The notes under the pieces were generated by a model. The model did no database searches and was not told the DNA's origin. It saw only the letters and a program-made list of their open reading frames with translations. The position numbers and the translations under genes are program-made. DNA of 64,000 bases, taken from NCBI GenBank assembly GCA_025358125.1, contig JANYKS010000023.1, positions 25,287 to 89,286 of the forward strand. The letters run 5' to 3'. Positions within the stretch are counted from its first letter, which is position 1; each line of letters begins with the position of its first letter. The stretch comes from Actinomycetes bacterium. GTDB lineage: Bacteria > Actinomycetota > Acidimicrobiia > Acidimicrobiales > Ilumatobacteraceae. This document shows, piece after piece, positions 41,356-51,726 of this stretch.

Positions 41356-43151
41356 TGGCGGGCTCCTGTTGGTTGATGTAGTCCGACTCGGATGACCGTA
41401 CCGGTCAGCGACGAGTCGGCCGTCATTTGGGCGCCGATGGTGGCAGCGCGTTCGCGCATCCCGCGCATCCCGTACGAATCCACCCGCCCCGACCCGACCA
41501 GCAGGCCGACTCCGTTGTCACGAATGGTGAGCACAGCGTGCGATGGCGTGCAGGTCCACTCCAGTGACGCCTGCGTTGCTTGCGAATGGCGCTCGACGTT
41601 GATCAACGCTTCCCGGGCAATGTGCCACAACTCCCGTTCCTGAGAGATCGCGAGGCGCACCCGTTGGTCGCTGCTGAAGGCGATATCGAGCCCGCTGCGG
41701 CCGCGAACGCGATCAACGAACTGGCTGAGCGTCGTCGCCAGATCCTGCGTTTGGGAGACATCGGACCGCAGGTCGTAGAGGGTCTCGCGGACTTCGCCGA
41801 CCATGCTCGTCACCTGCGTCCGCAGCTCCTTGAGCGCCTTGTCGACGGTTTCACCGCGGCCGGCAGCCGCAATCGAACGATCGATCTCGAAGCCGAGGTA
41901 GGCGAGCGACGAACCAATGTGATCGTGGAGATCACGCGCGATCCGGTTGCGTTCCTCATCGGCCGACACGATCCGCAGCCGTTGGAACAGACGGGCATTG
42001 TCGATCGCGATGCCGAACGGTTCGGCGAGTCCGTGCAGGATCTCCGCCTGCTGCTGGCCGAAGTGATTCGGTTCGAGTGCCTCGATCGCGATCAGGCCGA
42101 TGACCGAGCCACGGGCCCTGAGGGCGGCGTACAGGCCCGACCGGGCTTCCGGCGCGACGCACTGGGTCGGCGAGCTGACATCATCGCAGCGCACCGTTTT
42201 CGGGGCCCGCAACGTCTCCAGCAGTGCTGCCGGCAGGTCGCTCGAGCGGATCGTCCCGCCGGGCGCGTAGCCGAGCGCGCGTACCGGCTCGAGCAGATCC
42301 GGCACGTCGGTCCGAAGAAAGATGGTGAGCATGCTGTGTTCGATCAGTCCGTTCACCTGCGCGACCGTGGAGTCCAGCACGTCCTCGAGGTCGAGCGAAG
42401 CTGGCAGCGTCTGCGCAACTCGCTGGAGCGAAAACAGCAGCGCGTTTGCCTCGGCGAGCCGGCCGACCCTGTCGAGCGCCGCCTGTTGCTGATGGGCGGA
42501 CTCCTGTGCTGCCCGGTAGGAAAGTCCGCTGGTCACGGTGACGAGCCCGAGGAGACCGATCCATAGCGCGGCGTCGGGGAGGCCGGCACGAACACTGCTC
42601 TCGCGGAACTGCTGCAGGGTGATGAGGGTGCCGGAAGCAGCGACGAGTTGAGCCGAGAACACCGTGCCGCCGACGAAGCTGGCGAGCATCGCGGCCGGTA
42701 CGAGGCACAGGGCCAGCGGCGACAACCATGCGCCTGACACGATCATGACACCGGTGATGATGGCCATCTCGATCACTGTCCACAGGCGAGATCGGTTGTC
42801 GTTGCTATAGGGAATCGGGCGCCACAGGACAACAACGGTGTAGATGACGACAATGGCTGTCGAAAACGTGAGTGTCCAGTTCGACCATCGGAATTGGTCG
42901 GCGCCGCGGATGATCGCGCCGACGAGCGCTGCGATCCGGAACGGCGCCAGCGGTACAGCCTCGATCGTTGCAACCTGCTGTGACGTGGCGTGATCGCCCG
43001 ATTGGCGGCGGTCGGCGCCCCCGGAGAAGGGATCGACAATCCGGCGGCGCTCGACGAGCGGCCACGACAGCGGTGCAGCCTTCTCAGGAGGAACAGGTCG
43101 ATCCCCATCTCCAAGGGCAGAGCCTGGTTGATCCAGCGATTCACTGCTCAC
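41346..43151 (-). CDS. NarX/DesK-type sensor histidine kinase with GAF domain
   Basis: The 601-residue membrane kinase has a ~70-residue cytoplasmic N-terminus, five to six membrane helices (about 70-210), a GAF domain (about 255-390: LIEHSMLTIFLRTDV ... FGIAIDNARLFQRL), the HisKA_3 helix with His409 in ERNRIARDLHDHIGSSLAYL, and an ATPase domain ending in LTIRDNGVGL and YGMRGMRERAATIG. It faces the adjacent NarL-type regulator. The GTG start lies 6 bases after TACCAT. The ligand sensed is unknown. Confidence 0.92.
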   Translation of the reverse strand: MSSESLDQPGSALGDGDRPVPPEKAAPLSWPLVERRRIVDPFSGGADRRQSGDHATSQQVATIEAVPLAPFRIAALVGAIIRGADQFRWSNWTLTFSTAIVVIYTVVVLWRPIPYSNDNRSRLWTVIEMAIITGVMIVSGAWLSPLALCLVPAAMLASFVGGTVFSAQLVAASGTLITLQQFRESSVRAGLPDAALWIGLLGLVTVTSGLSYRAAQESAHQQQAALDRVGRLAEANALLFSLQRVAQTLPASLDLEDVLDSTVAQVNGLIEHSMLTIFLRTDVPDLLEPVRALGYAPGGTIRSSDLPAALLETLRAPKTVRCDDVSSPTQCVAPEARSGLYAALRARGSVIGLIAIEALEPNHFGQQQAEILHGLAEPFGIAIDNARLFQRLRIVSADEERNRIARDLHDHIGSSLAYLGFEIDRSIAAAGRGETVDKALKELRTQVTSMVGEVRETLYDLRSDVSQTQDLATTLSQFVDRVRGRSGLDIAFSSDQRVRLAISQERELWHIAREALINVERHSQATQASLEWTCTPSHAVLTIRDNGVGLLVGSGRVDSYGMRGMRERAATIGAQMTADSSLTGTVIRVGLHQPTGARQWD

Positions 43152-43157
43152 GTGGCG

Positions 43158-43163
43158 ATGGTA
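43158..43163 (-). promoter_or_regulatory. -10 hexamer TACCAT, leaderless start of the NarX-type kinase
   Basis: On the minus strand TACCAT, six bases (CGCCAC), then GTG at 43151. It sits back to back with the coaE hexamer at 43178. Confidence 0.5.
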
Positions 43164-43177
43164 GCCGTGCTGCTTGC

Positions 43178-43183
43178 TACCGT
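43178..43183 (+). promoter_or_regulatory. -10 hexamer TACCGT, leaderless start of coaE
   Basis: TACCGT, six bases (CGTCGG), then ATG at 43190. Divergent from the kinase promoter in a 38-base interval. Confidence 0.5.
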
Positions 43184-43189
43184 CGTCGG

Positions 43190-43852
43190 ATGATAGTCGT
43201 TGGCCTCACAGGTGGCATAGGCTCGGGCAAGTCGACGGTGTCGGCGGCGCTCGCCGAATACGGCGCCGTCATCATCGACGCGGATGCCTTGACGCGGGAA
43301 CTGCAGCAACCTGGGACCCCGGTGTTCGAGGCGATGGTCGCTCGATTCGGTGACGAGATCATCGCGGCCGACGGGTCGTTGAATCGACTTGGCCTGGCGG
43401 CAATCGTGTTCCCGGACCCAGAACTCCTGAAAGAACTCAACGCCATCGTCCATCCCGCCGTCGGGCGGGCGATCCGTGACCGGATGCGCGCCCATCTCCA
43501 CACCGACAGCGTCGTGGTCCTCGACGTGGCGCTGCTGATCGAGAGCAGCCGGTACCCGGTGGCCGGGGTTGTCGTCGTGGACCTTCCGGTCGAGACGGCG
43601 GTCGAGCGCCTCGTCGAGTTCCGCAACATGGACGAATCGGATGCAAGGGCACGAATCGCCCGCCAGGCGACGAGAGAAGAGCGGTTGGACAGGGCCGACC
43701 TGGTCATCGACAACTCCGGCAACCTCGTTGCGTTGCGGGTACAGTTACCGGCGGCGTGGGAATGGATGCAGGGCCTCGATCCGGTGGCCGGCGATGATCC
43801 GCGGCTCGTAGATCCGCTCGACGATTCGCCGCTCGACAAGCATCTCGGATAG
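43190..43852 (+). CDS. coaE: Dephospho-CoA kinase
   Basis: The enzyme adds the 3'-phosphate in the last step of CoA synthesis. The 220-residue P-loop kinase begins MIVVGLTGGIGSGKSTVSAA and has IIDADALTRELQQPG, HPAVGRAIRDRM, VLDVALLIES and an RQATREERLDRADLVIDNSG end. The start is the ATG at 43190 next to its -10 hexamer; the longer upstream frame is a shadow of the divergent kinase. The gene lies just before uvrB, a common actinomycete order. Confidence 0.95.
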   Translation: MIVVGLTGGIGSGKSTVSAALAEYGAVIIDADALTRELQQPGTPVFEAMVARFGDEIIAADGSLNRLGLAAIVFPDPELLKELNAIVHPAVGRAIRDRMRAHLHTDSVVVLDVALLIESSRYPVAGVVVVDLPVETAVERLVEFRNMDESDARARIARQATREERLDRADLVIDNSGNLVALRVQLPAAWEWMQGLDPVAGDDPRLVDPLDDSPLDKHLG

Positions 43853-43859
43853 GTCATAT

Positions 43860-43873
43860 CGTACACCTGTTCG
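43860..43873 (+). promoter_or_regulatory. LexA/SOS-type box before uvrB
   Basis: CGTACACCTGTTCG matches the actinomycete SOS consensus CGAACRNRYGTTYG at all defined positions but one (T for the first A). It ends 4 bases before the uvrB -10 hexamer, so a bound LexA would block the promoter. Confidence 0.6.
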
Positions 43874-43877
43874 CTGA

Positions 43878-43883
43878 TACACT
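43878..43883 (+). promoter_or_regulatory. -10 hexamer TACACT, leaderless start of uvrB
   Basis: TACACT, six bases (GGACGA), then GTG at 43890. The LexA-type box lies just upstream. Confidence 0.55.
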
Positions 43884-43889
43884 GGACGA

Positions 43890-45908
43890 GTGATTCCGTT
43901 CAAGGTGGTATCCGACTTCGCGCCGGCGGGAGATCAGCCGCAGGCGATTGCCCGGCTGGCGGAGGGTATCGAGCGCGGTCATCGGTTCCAGACGCTGCTG
44001 GGCATCACCGGTTCCGGCAAGTCGGCGACGATCGCATGGACGATCGAGAAGGTCCAGAAACCGACGCTGATCCTCGCGCCGAACAAGTCGCTCGCAGCCC
44101 AGTTGGCCCAGGAGATGAAGGAGTTCTTCCCCGAGAACCGGGTCGAGTATTTCGTCAGCTACTACGACTACTACCAGCCGGAGGCGTACATCGCCTCGAG
44201 CGACACCTACATCGAGAAGGACTCCTCGATCAACGATGAGATCGATCGGCTCCGCCACAGCGCGACCGCAGGGTTGCTGACCCGGCGCGACACGATCGTC
44301 GTCGCCTCCGTCAGTTGCATCTACGGCATGGGCAACCCTGAGGAGTACAAAGGGCATCTGCTCGATCTGAGCGTCGGGGTCGACTACGACCAGCGCAGCA
44401 TCCTTCGCCGCCTCGTCGATCTCCAGTTCGACCGCAACGATCTCACGCTCGGGCGTGGCAAGTTCCGCGTGCGCGGCGACACGATCGAGATCCACCCTTC
44501 GTACGAGGAATCCGTCATCCGGATCGAAATGTTCGGCGACACGGTCGATCGGATCACAGTCGTGGATCCACTCACCGGCGAGCAACTGAACGAGTTGACG
44601 AGGGTCCACGTCTTCCCGGCAACGCACTACGTGGCCGGCGACGAACGGATGCGCAAGGCGATACTCGGCATCGAGGCCGAACTGCAGGAGCGGTTGGCGT
44701 GGTTCGAGAGCGAAGGCAAGCTGCTCGAGGCGCAGCGATTGCGGATGCGCACCCAGTACGACCTCGAGATGATGCAGGAGGTCGGCTACTGCAACGGCAT
44801 CGAGAACTACTCGATGCACATCGACGGGCGCACGTATGGCGAGCCGCCCTTCACCCTGATCGATTACTTCGCGAAGGACTTTCTGCTCGTCATCGACGAG
44901 AGTCACGTCGCGGTTCCCCAGCTCCACGGCCAGTACATGGGCGACCTCAGCCGCAAGGATCAACTCGTCGAGCATGGTTTCCGCCTGCCGAGCGCCCGCG
45001 ACAACCGGCCACTGCGGTTCGAGGAAGTACTCGAGCGCATCCCCCAGGCCGTGTTCATGTCGGCCACTCCGTCGCCGTACGAGCTCAAGGTGTCGACGCA
45101 AGTCGTCGAGCAGATCGTCCGTCCGACCGGTTTGATCGATCCCGAAGTGATCGTCAAGCCGACCAAAGGTCAGATCGATGACTTGATCGAGAACGTGAAC
45201 GAGCGCGTCGCCAAGGGCCATCGCGTCCTGATCACCACGCTCACCAAGAAGATGGCAGAGGATCTCACCGACTACCTCCTCGAACAGGGTCTCCGTGTGC
45301 GCTATCTGCACAGCAACATCGACACCATTCAACGGATCGAGACGCTGCGCGGGTTGCGGCTCGGCGAGTTCGATGCGCTCGTCGGCATCAATCTGCTCCG
45401 CGAGGGACTCGATCTGCCGGAGGTGTCACTCGTCGCGATCCTCGATGCAGACAAGGAAGGGTTCCTGCGCAGCGAGACCTCGCTGATCCAGACCATGGGC
45501 CGTGCCGCTCGCAACGTCGATGGTCAGGTCATCATGTACGCGGACCGGATCACCAACTCGATGGCGAAGGCGATCGACGAGGTCCAGCGCCGGCGGGAGC
45601 GCCAGATCGCCTACAACCTCGCCAACGGCATCGATCCGCAAACCATCCGCAAAGCCGTTGGCGACATCCTGTCTCTGCTCCGCCCCGATACCACCTCGCC
45701 GGTTCCCGGTAAGGACCGTCGCCGCCAGCGCGAGCGTGACAAGGTCAAGCGCGAACTTAAGACCCTGCCCCAGCAAGAACTTGCGCGGCTGATCCAGACA
45801 CTCGAAGAGGAAATGCACGACGCATCGGTGGAGCTGCGGTTCGAGTACGCCGCCCGTCTCCGTGACGAAATCAACGACCTCCGTCGCGAACTGCGCGACG
45901 CGGGCTGA
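43890..45908 (+). CDS. uvrB: UvrABC excinuclease subunit B
   Basis: UvrB verifies damage and holds the pre-incision complex. The 672-residue helicase-like protein has Walker [15 protein letters not shown], the beta-hairpin region [20 protein letters not shown], Walker [14 protein letters not shown], motif V/VI segments [20 protein letters not shown] and QTMGRAARN, and the C-terminal UVR motif that binds UvrC ([20 protein letters not shown]). It begins with GTG 43890, is probably leaderless and LexA-controlled, and is followed by uvrA after 33 bases. Confidence 0.97.
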   Translation: MIPFKVVSDFAPAGDQPQAIARLAEGIERGHRFQTLLGITGSGKSATIAWTIEKVQKPTLILAPNKSLAAQLAQEMKEFFPENRVEYFVSYYDYYQPEAYIASSDTYIEKDSSINDEIDRLRHSATAGLLTRRDTIVVASVSCIYGMGNPEEYKGHLLDLSVGVDYDQRSILRRLVDLQFDRNDLTLGRGKFRVRGDTIEIHPSYEESVIRIEMFGDTVDRITVVDPLTGEQLNELTRVHVFPATHYVAGDERMRKAILGIEAELQERLAWFESEGKLLEAQRLRMRTQYDLEMMQEVGYCNGIENYSMHIDGRTYGEPPFTLIDYFAKDFLLVIDESHVAVPQLHGQYMGDLSRKDQLVEHGFRLPSARDNRPLRFEEVLERIPQAVFMSATPSPYELKVSTQVVEQIVRPTGLIDPEVIVKPTKGQIDDLIENVNERVAKGHRVLITTLTKKMAEDLTDYLLEQGLRVRYLHSNIDTIQRIETLRGLRLGEFDALVGINLLREGLDLPEVSLVAILDADKEGFLRSETSLIQTMGRAARNVDGQVIMYADRITNSMAKAIDEVQRRRERQIAYNLANGIDPQTIRKAVGDILSLLRPDTTSPVPGKDRRRQRERDKVKRELKTLPQQELARLIQTLEEEMHDASVELRFEYAARLRDEINDLRRELRDAG

Positions 45909-45929
45909 CCCCTGACCACTCTCTCCCGG

Positions 45930-45935
45930 TAGGTT
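45930..45935 (+). promoter_or_regulatory. -10 hexamer TAGGTT, leaderless start of uvrA
   Basis: TAGGTT, six bases (CGCAAA), then ATG at 45942. No SOS box is seen here; uvrA may also be read from the uvrB promoter. Confidence 0.45.
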
Positions 45936-45941
45936 CGCAAA

Positions 45942-48902
45942 ATGGCTGACAAGATCATCGTTCGCGGCGCACGCGAGCACAATCTAAGGAACATCAGCGT
46001 CGATCTCCCACGCGACAAGCTCATCGTTTTCACAGGACTGTCCGGTTCCGGCAAGTCGAGCCTGGCGTTCGACACCATCTACGCAGAGGGCCAGCGGCGC
46101 TACGTCGAATCTCTCAGCGCATACGCGCGGCAATTCCTCGGCCAGATGGACAAGCCCGACGTCGATGTCATCGAGGGTCTGTCCCCGGCGATCTCGATCG
46201 ACCAGAAGTCGGCGAGTCGCAACCCTCGTTCGACCGTCGGCACGATCACCGAGGTCTACGACTACCTCCGCCTGCTGTACGCGCGAATCGGGATCCAGCA
46301 CTGCGCCAACGACGGCACCCGCCTGCAGCGCCAGACGCCTTCGCAGATCGTCGACCGGATCTTGCTGATGGAGGAGGGGACGCGCTTCCAGGTGCTGGCA
46401 CCGGTGGTGCGCGGGCGCAAGGGCGAGTACAAGACGTTGCTCGAAGATCTTGCCGGTCAGGGCTTCGTGCGCGCCCGCGTCGACGGTGAGATCGTCGACA
46501 TCAACGATTTCCTGAAGCGCGACGAATCGCTGGCCCGTTACGAGAATCACTCGATCGAGGTGGTCATCGACCGGCTGGTGCGGCGCGAGGGCATCGAGCG
46601 GCGACTCACCGACAGCCTCGAGACCGCGCTCAAGCTCGCCGAGGGCGTCGCCGAGGTCGAGATCATGGGCAAGGATGGTGAGGTCGAGGATCAACTCACG
46701 TTCAGTCAGCACCTCGCCTGCCCGGTCTGCGGAACGAGCTACGAAGAGCTCGCCCCACGCAACTTCTCGTTCAACTCCCCGTACGGGGCGTGCGCTGCCT
46801 GTGACGGCCTCGGCACGACATTCGAGATCGACCCCGAGCTGATCGTGCCCGATCCCGAGCAGTCGATCAACGAGGGCGCGATCGCCCCGTGGCGCTCGGC
46901 GCACACCCAGTACTTCAACCGGATGATCGAGGCTGTGGCCGAGGTCCACGAGATCGATCTCGACGCTCCGTGGAGCTCGATGACGGCCAAGCAGACCAAG
47001 GTGATCCTCCACGGCGTCGCCGGCAATCTTGCGGTCAAGTACAAGAACCGCTACGGCCGGGTCCGCCAGTACTCCACCGCCTACGAAGGTGTCATCCCGT
47101 GGATCAAACGCCGTCACGAGTCGGCAGAGAGCGATTGGAGCCGCGAGCAGTACGAGGGCTACATGCGCCTCGTCCCGTGCCCGACATGCAAGGGCGCCCG
47201 GCTCAGGCCGGCCACTCTCGCGGTCACGATCAACGACAAACACATCGCTGAAGTCAGCGAGATGCCGATCGGGGAGAGCGCCAAGTTCCTCGCCGGCCTC
47301 GAACTCAGCGAGCGCGACAAACTGATCGCCGAGCGAGTCACGAAAGAGATCAACGCCCGCCTCGGCTTCCTGCTCGACGTCGGCCTCGATTACCTGTCGC
47401 TGTCGCGGTCGGCGGGCACCCTTGCCGGTGGCGAGGCCCAGCGAATCCGTCTGGCCAGCCAGATCGGGTCAGGTCTCGTCGGAACCTTGTACGTGCTCGA
47501 CGAGCCGTCGATCGGTCTGCATCAGCGCGACAACCACCGCCTGATCGAGACCCTCCTGCGGCTGCGTGATCTCGGTAACACCGTGCTGGTCGTCGAGCAT
47601 GACGAGGACACCATCCGCACCGCCGATTGGCTCGTCGACATCGGTCCTGGCGCCGGCGAGCATGGTGGCACCGTCGTCTACAGCGGTCCGGTCAAGGGCG
47701 TGCTCAAAGTCAAGGAGTCGATCACCGGTCAGTACCTGTCCGGGAAGCGCAGCGTGCCTGTTCCCAAGCATCGTCGGGCGCCCGGCGACGACTGGCTCGC
47801 GATCAAAGGCGCTCGCGAGCACAACCTCCAGAACATCGATGTCAGCATCCCGCTCGGCTGCTTCGTGGCGGTCACCGGCGTGTCGGGTTCCGGCAAGAGC
47901 TCACTGATCCGCGACATCCTCCTACCGACCTTGATGCAGCGGATCTACAAATCCAAGACCGCTGCCGGTCGGCATACGACCGTGCTCGGTATCGACAAGC
48001 TCGACAAGGTGATCGACATGGATCAGTCGCCGATCGGGCGCACACCGCGTTCCAATCCGGCCACCTACATCGGCGTGTTCGACAATATTCGCAAGCTGTT
48101 CGCGACCACGCAGGAAGCCAAGGTGCGTGGCTATCTGCCGGGCCGATTTAGTTTCAACGTCGCCGGCGGCCGGTGCGAGGCATGTAGCGGTGATGGCACG
48201 ATCAAGATCGAAATGCACTTCCTGCCCGACGTCTACGTGCCGTGCGAGGTCTGCAAGGGCGCCCGCTACAACCGAGACACATTGGACATCCAGTTCAAGG
48301 GCAAGAACATCGCCGAAGTGCTGGACATGCCGGTTGCCGAGGCCGTCGGCTTCTTCAGCAATCAGCCCGGTATCGCCCGCTACATGCAGACCTTGGTCGA
48401 TGTCGGGCTCGGCTACGTACGGCTCGGCCAGTCGGCGCCCACGTTGTCGGGTGGAGAGGCGCAGCGGGTCAAGCTATCGGCCGAACTCGCCAAGCGCTCG
48501 ACCGGCCACACCATCTATCTGCTCGACGAACCGACGACCGGCTTGCACTTCGAGGATGTGCGCCGGCTACTCACGGTGCTGTCCCGCCTCGTCGATCAGG
48601 GCAACACGGTGCTCGTCATCGAGCACAACCTGGACGTGATCAAGACCGCCGACTGGTTGATAGACCTCGGCCCGGAGGGCGGCGGCGGTGGTGGCTTGAT
48701 CGTCGGTGAGGGCTCACCTGAGCATGTCGCGTCGATTCCCGGCAGTCACACGGGCAGGTTCCTGAAGCCTCTGCTCTCGGCCGCGGCCGTTGAAGCGGAA
48801 GCGGCTGCCGCCGTCGCCCAGGCCGAGCTTCGAGCGCTCGCTGCCCCGAACAAGCGGGCCCAGAACAAGCCGGCCCAGAAGCCGGTCCGGACATCTGGCT
48901 GA
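45942..48902 (+). CDS. uvrA: UvrABC excinuclease subunit A
   Basis: UvrA is the damage-sensing ABC-type ATPase dimer. The 986-residue product has two Walker A motifs ([14 protein letters not shown] near 32 and [13 protein letters not shown] near 646), signatures [20 protein letters not shown] and [14 protein letters not shown], two zinc modules ([20 protein letters not shown] ... CAACDG and [20 protein letters not shown] ... CEVCKG) and two DEP(S/T) Walker B motifs. The Ala-rich tail after residue 940 is lineage-specific. Confidence 0.98.
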   Translation: MADKIIVRGAREHNLRNISVDLPRDKLIVFTGLSGSGKSSLAFDTIYAEGQRRYVESLSAYARQFLGQMDKPDVDVIEGLSPAISIDQKSASRNPRSTVGTITEVYDYLRLLYARIGIQHCANDGTRLQRQTPSQIVDRILLMEEGTRFQVLAPVVRGRKGEYKTLLEDLAGQGFVRARVDGEIVDINDFLKRDESLARYENHSIEVVIDRLVRREGIERRLTDSLETALKLAEGVAEVEIMGKDGEVEDQLTFSQHLACPVCGTSYEELAPRNFSFNSPYGACAACDGLGTTFEIDPELIVPDPEQSINEGAIAPWRSAHTQYFNRMIEAVAEVHEIDLDAPWSSMTAKQTKVILHGVAGNLAVKYKNRYGRVRQYSTAYEGVIPWIKRRHESAESDWSREQYEGYMRLVPCPTCKGARLRPATLAVTINDKHIAEVSEMPIGESAKFLAGLELSERDKLIAERVTKEINARLGFLLDVGLDYLSLSRSAGTLAGGEAQRIRLASQIGSGLVGTLYVLDEPSIGLHQRDNHRLIETLLRLRDLGNTVLVVEHDEDTIRTADWLVDIGPGAGEHGGTVVYSGPVKGVLKVKESITGQYLSGKRSVPVPKHRRAPGDDWLAIKGAREHNLQNIDVSIPLGCFVAVTGVSGSGKSSLIRDILLPTLMQRIYKSKTAAGRHTTVLGIDKLDKVIDMDQSPIGRTPRSNPATYIGVFDNIRKLFATTQEAKVRGYLPGRFSFNVAGGRCEACSGDGTIKIEMHFLPDVYVPCEVCKGARYNRDTLDIQFKGKNIAEVLDMPVAEAVGFFSNQPGIARYMQTLVDVGLGYVRLGQSAPTLSGGEAQRVKLSAELAKRSTGHTIYLLDEPTTGLHFEDVRRLLTVLSRLVDQGNTVLVIEHNLDVIKTADWLIDLGPEGGGGGGLIVGEGSPEHVASIPGSHTGRFLKPLLSAAAVEAEAAAAVAQAELRALAAPNKRAQNKPAQKPVRTSG

Positions 48903-49778
48903 TCAGTTGCCCTGTTTGCGGAGGCGTTTGCTGGCTTCGTTGAGCCGCTTCTTTTCGTCGCTGGTCAGCCCATCCATGCCGACGAGGGCGATCTTGTCGA
49001 GGATTTGATCGACCTCGGCCTGATCCTGCATCGGCTTGTATGCCGGCGTCGTCGGCCAGGGGCCATCAACCACCACAGGCCGGCCGACCCTGCCCTTGGA
49101 CGTCTTCGCAGCAACCTTTCGGCGCCGTGCGGGGGGTTTGATCATCGGCAGCCAACGCAGATCCATCAGCATCCCGAAGCTGCGCGCTGACCACACCGCG
49201 GTGGCCATCGTGACGAACAGGATGATCAACAATTCGTAGGCGCGGTTGGAAATGTCTTGGAGTACCTCGATGCCGATGAAGACGACGGCGAGGATCCATG
49301 CCGGAATGCCGAAGAAAAACGGCCGCTTGGGACTCTCGACGACGAACACGACGAACAGGGCCAGTTCGAACGAGCGGATGTAGCCGAGCGGGACATCGAG
49401 CCCGGTGGCAACGAGTCCGGGGATCACGGCGAGGAGCAACAGCATCCACGTGAATTTGATCCGCCCGATCTGGCCCTCGATTTCACGGCCGAAGTACCAG
49501 AACAGCGCGATCGACACTGCCTTCCACAAACCGTCGGTGCCGGCGACGTCGTTCGTGGCGGGCCATGTCAGCAGGCGCCAGATCTGGCCGGACCTGATCT
49601 TGGCGGGATCGAGGAAGATGTACTGGAGCACCGAGCTGTCGGCGGCCCATACGAGCACGGAGAGCACGCACAGCGCGGTGACCAAGACGGTGGTCGTGAC
49701 CTCGACCGCACCGATCTTGAACCACGGATCGGAGTGACCACGACTCTTCGGTGCTGAGAAGCGGTATCCACCTGGCAT
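48903..49778 (-). CDS. Rhomboid-like membrane protein lacking the protease residues
   Basis: The 291-residue protein has about six membrane helices (from about 28 to 205) with rhomboid hallmarks: QIWRLLTWPATNDV after helix 1 and WYFGREIEGQIGRIKFTWML like the WR and GxxlE...G motifs. The GxSG serine motif and the later His are absent where expected (FELALFVVFVVESPKRPFFF). The tail has a basic stretch and ILDKIALVGMDGLTSDEKKR LNEASKRLR, which resembles the DUF6576 segment of rhomboid proteins. It is probably an inactive rhomboid that binds or sorts clients. It is convergent with uvrA and divergent from uvrC. Confidence 0.78.
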   Translation of the reverse strand: MPGGYRFSAPKSRGHSDPWFKIGAVEVTTTVLVTALCVLSVLVWAADSSVLQYIFLDPAKIRSGQIWRLLTWPATNDVAGTDGLWKAVSIALFWYFGREIEGQIGRIKFTWMLLLLAVIPGLVATGLDVPLGYIRSFELALFVVFVVESPKRPFFFGIPAWILAVVFIGIEVLQDISNRAYELLIILFVTMATAVWSARSFGMLMDLRWLPMIKPPARRRKVAAKTSKGRVGRPVVVDGPWPTTPAYKPMQDQAEVDQILDKIALVGMDGLTSDEKKRLNEASKRLRKQGN

Positions 49779-49784
49779 TGACCA

Positions 49785-49790
49785 ACCTTA
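49785..49790 (-). promoter_or_regulatory. -10 hexamer TAAGGT, leaderless start of the rhomboid-like gene
   Basis: On the minus strand TAAGGT, six bases (TGGTCA), then ATG at 49778. Confidence 0.5.
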
Positions 49791-49857
49791 CCTCCGCCCG
49801 TGCGACTCCAGATGTCGTCTGCGACAAGGCGAGCCCGGTGCCTATGCTCGAAGCACC

Positions 49858-51726
49858 ATGGTGCAGCGCCCTCCTACCGGAACGATCCCCGATACTCCCG
49901 GCTCGTATCAGTTCAAGGACGGGTCCGGTCGCGTGATCTACGTCGGCAAGGCGTCGAGCCTGCGCCAGCGGCTCGGCAACTACTTCCAGGACCCGCGCAA
50001 CATGCACGTCCGCACCGCGCAGATGGTGGCGACAGCGGAGACGGTCGAGTGGATCGAGGTCCGCAACGAGGTCGAGGCACTGATGCTCGAGTACAGCCTC
50101 ATCAAGCAGCACCGGCCCCGGTTCAACATCCGCCTGCGCGACGACAAGAGCTATCCGTTCCTCGCGATCACACTCGACGAAACATGGCCTCGGGCGTTGG
50201 TCATGCGCGGCCGCAAGCGCAAGGGTGTCCGTTACTTCGGTCCGTATGCCCATGCCTACGCGATCCGCGACACGCTCGATCTGCTGCTGCGCAGCTTCCC
50301 GATCCGCACATGCAGCAACGGCAAGTTCAACGAGCACCATCGCCTCGGCCGACCCTGCCTGTTGTTCCACATCGAGAAATGCAGCGGCCCCTGCGTCGCA
50401 AACATCAACCACGACGAGTACATGAAGCTGGTCCAGGAGCTGTGCGACTTCCTCGACGGCGACACGGACGAGATCGTCAAGCGGCTGGAGATGGAGATGC
50501 GCGCGGCCGCGACGGAACTCGAGTTCGAGCGCGCTGCCCGGCTGCGCGATCGGCTGCTCGCCGTGCGTCGCGCGATCGAGAAGCAGCAGATGGTCGGCGA
50601 GCGCAACGAGGACATCGATGTGATCGGGCTCGCCGAGGACGAACTCGAGGCTGCGATCCAGGTGTTCTTCGTCCGTAAGGGACGTGTCGTCGGTCGCAAG
50701 GGTTTCATCATCGACAAGGTCGAAGACGTCAGTCCCGGCGGTCTTGTCGACCGGATCATGGAGGAGATGTACGGCGACGAGCCGCCACTCGGCATCCCCA
50801 AGCAGGTACTCGTGCCCGTCGAAGCACAGGACCGGGAGACGTACGAGGAGTGGTTGACCCATCTCCGCGGCTCGCGGGTTCAGATCCGCGTGCCAATGCG
50901 CGGCGACAAGCGGGATCTACACGAGACCGTGACCCGCAACGCCAAGGAGGAATTCACCCGCCATCGGCTCCGTCGAGCGGCTGATCACAACACCCGCAGC
51001 CGGGCGCTCACGGAACTGCAGGACCTGCTGCACCTGCCGGAGGCGCCGCTACGGATCGAGTGCTACGACATGGCCCACCTCCACGGCACCGACTACGTCG
51101 GCTCGATGGTCGTGCTCGAGGACGGGCTGCCGAACAAGCGTGAGTATCGGCGGTTCAAGGTCAAAACGGTCGTCGGCAACGACGACTACGCCGCGATGGA
51201 AGAAGTGCTGACGCGTCGGTTGACGGCCTATCTCTTAGAGCGTGATCAGCCGGTCAACGAACGCGGTGATCGGCCGGGCAAGTTCGCCTATCCGCCACAG
51301 CTGCTCCTCGTCGACGGCGGCAAGGGTCAGCTCGCGGTCGCGGAACGAGTCGTCCGCTCGCTCGGCCTCGAGGACGAGATCCCGATCGCATCGCTTGCCA
51401 AGCGGTTCGAAGAGGTGTATCTCCCCGGTAGCAGCCTGCCCGTCAATGTGCCGCGTGGTGGGGAGGCACTGTTCATGCTCCAGCGGATTCGTGACGAGGC
51501 CCACCGGTTTGCGAACACGTTCCACCGCGAGCTGCGCGGCAAGCGGATGACGAGGAGCTCGCTCGACGATATTCCCGGTCTCGGCGACAATCGCAAGACT
51601 CGGCTTGCCAAAGAACTCGGCGGCATCAACGCGGTCAAGAAGGCATCGCTGGAGACGCTGCGATCGCTGACGTGGCTGCCCGACTCGGTGGCCGAAACGG
51701 TGTACGCCAAGTTTCACCCGGAGTAG
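49858..51726 (+). CDS. uvrC: UvrABC excinuclease subunit C
   Basis: UvrC makes both incisions in nucleotide excision repair. The 622-residue protein has the N-terminal GIY-YIG-type domain (DTPGSYQFKDGSGRVIYVGK), a Cys-rich linker, a UVR motif (about 200-238: AAATELEFERAARLRDRLLA), the RNase-H-like nuclease domain (RIECYDMAHLHGTDYVGSMV, LLVDGGKGQLAVA) and a C-terminal helix-hairpin-helix (LDDIPGLGDNRKTRLAKELG). TATGCT lies 9 bases before the ATG. Its end overlaps the end of terC by 13 bases (convergent). Confidence 0.97.
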   Translation: MVQRPPTGTIPDTPGSYQFKDGSGRVIYVGKASSLRQRLGNYFQDPRNMHVRTAQMVATAETVEWIEVRNEVEALMLEYSLIKQHRPRFNIRLRDDKSYPFLAITLDETWPRALVMRGRKRKGVRYFGPYAHAYAIRDTLDLLLRSFPIRTCSNGKFNEHHRLGRPCLLFHIEKCSGPCVANINHDEYMKLVQELCDFLDGDTDEIVKRLEMEMRAAATELEFERAARLRDRLLAVRRAIEKQQMVGERNEDIDVIGLAEDELEAAIQVFFVRKGRVVGRKGFIIDKVEDVSPGGLVDRIMEEMYGDEPPLGIPKQVLVPVEAQDRETYEEWLTHLRGSRVQIRVPMRGDKRDLHETVTRNAKEEFTRHRLRRAADHNTRSRALTELQDLLHLPEAPLRIECYDMAHLHGTDYVGSMVVLEDGLPNKREYRRFKVKTVVGNDDYAAMEEVLTRRLTAYLLERDQPVNERGDRPGKFAYPPQLLLVDGGKGQLAVAERVVRSLGLEDEIPIASLAKRFEEVYLPGSSLPVNVPRGGEALFMLQRIRDEAHRFANTFHRELRGKRMTRSSLDDIPGLGDNRKTRLAKELGGINAVKKASLETLRSLTWLPDSVAETVYAKFHPE

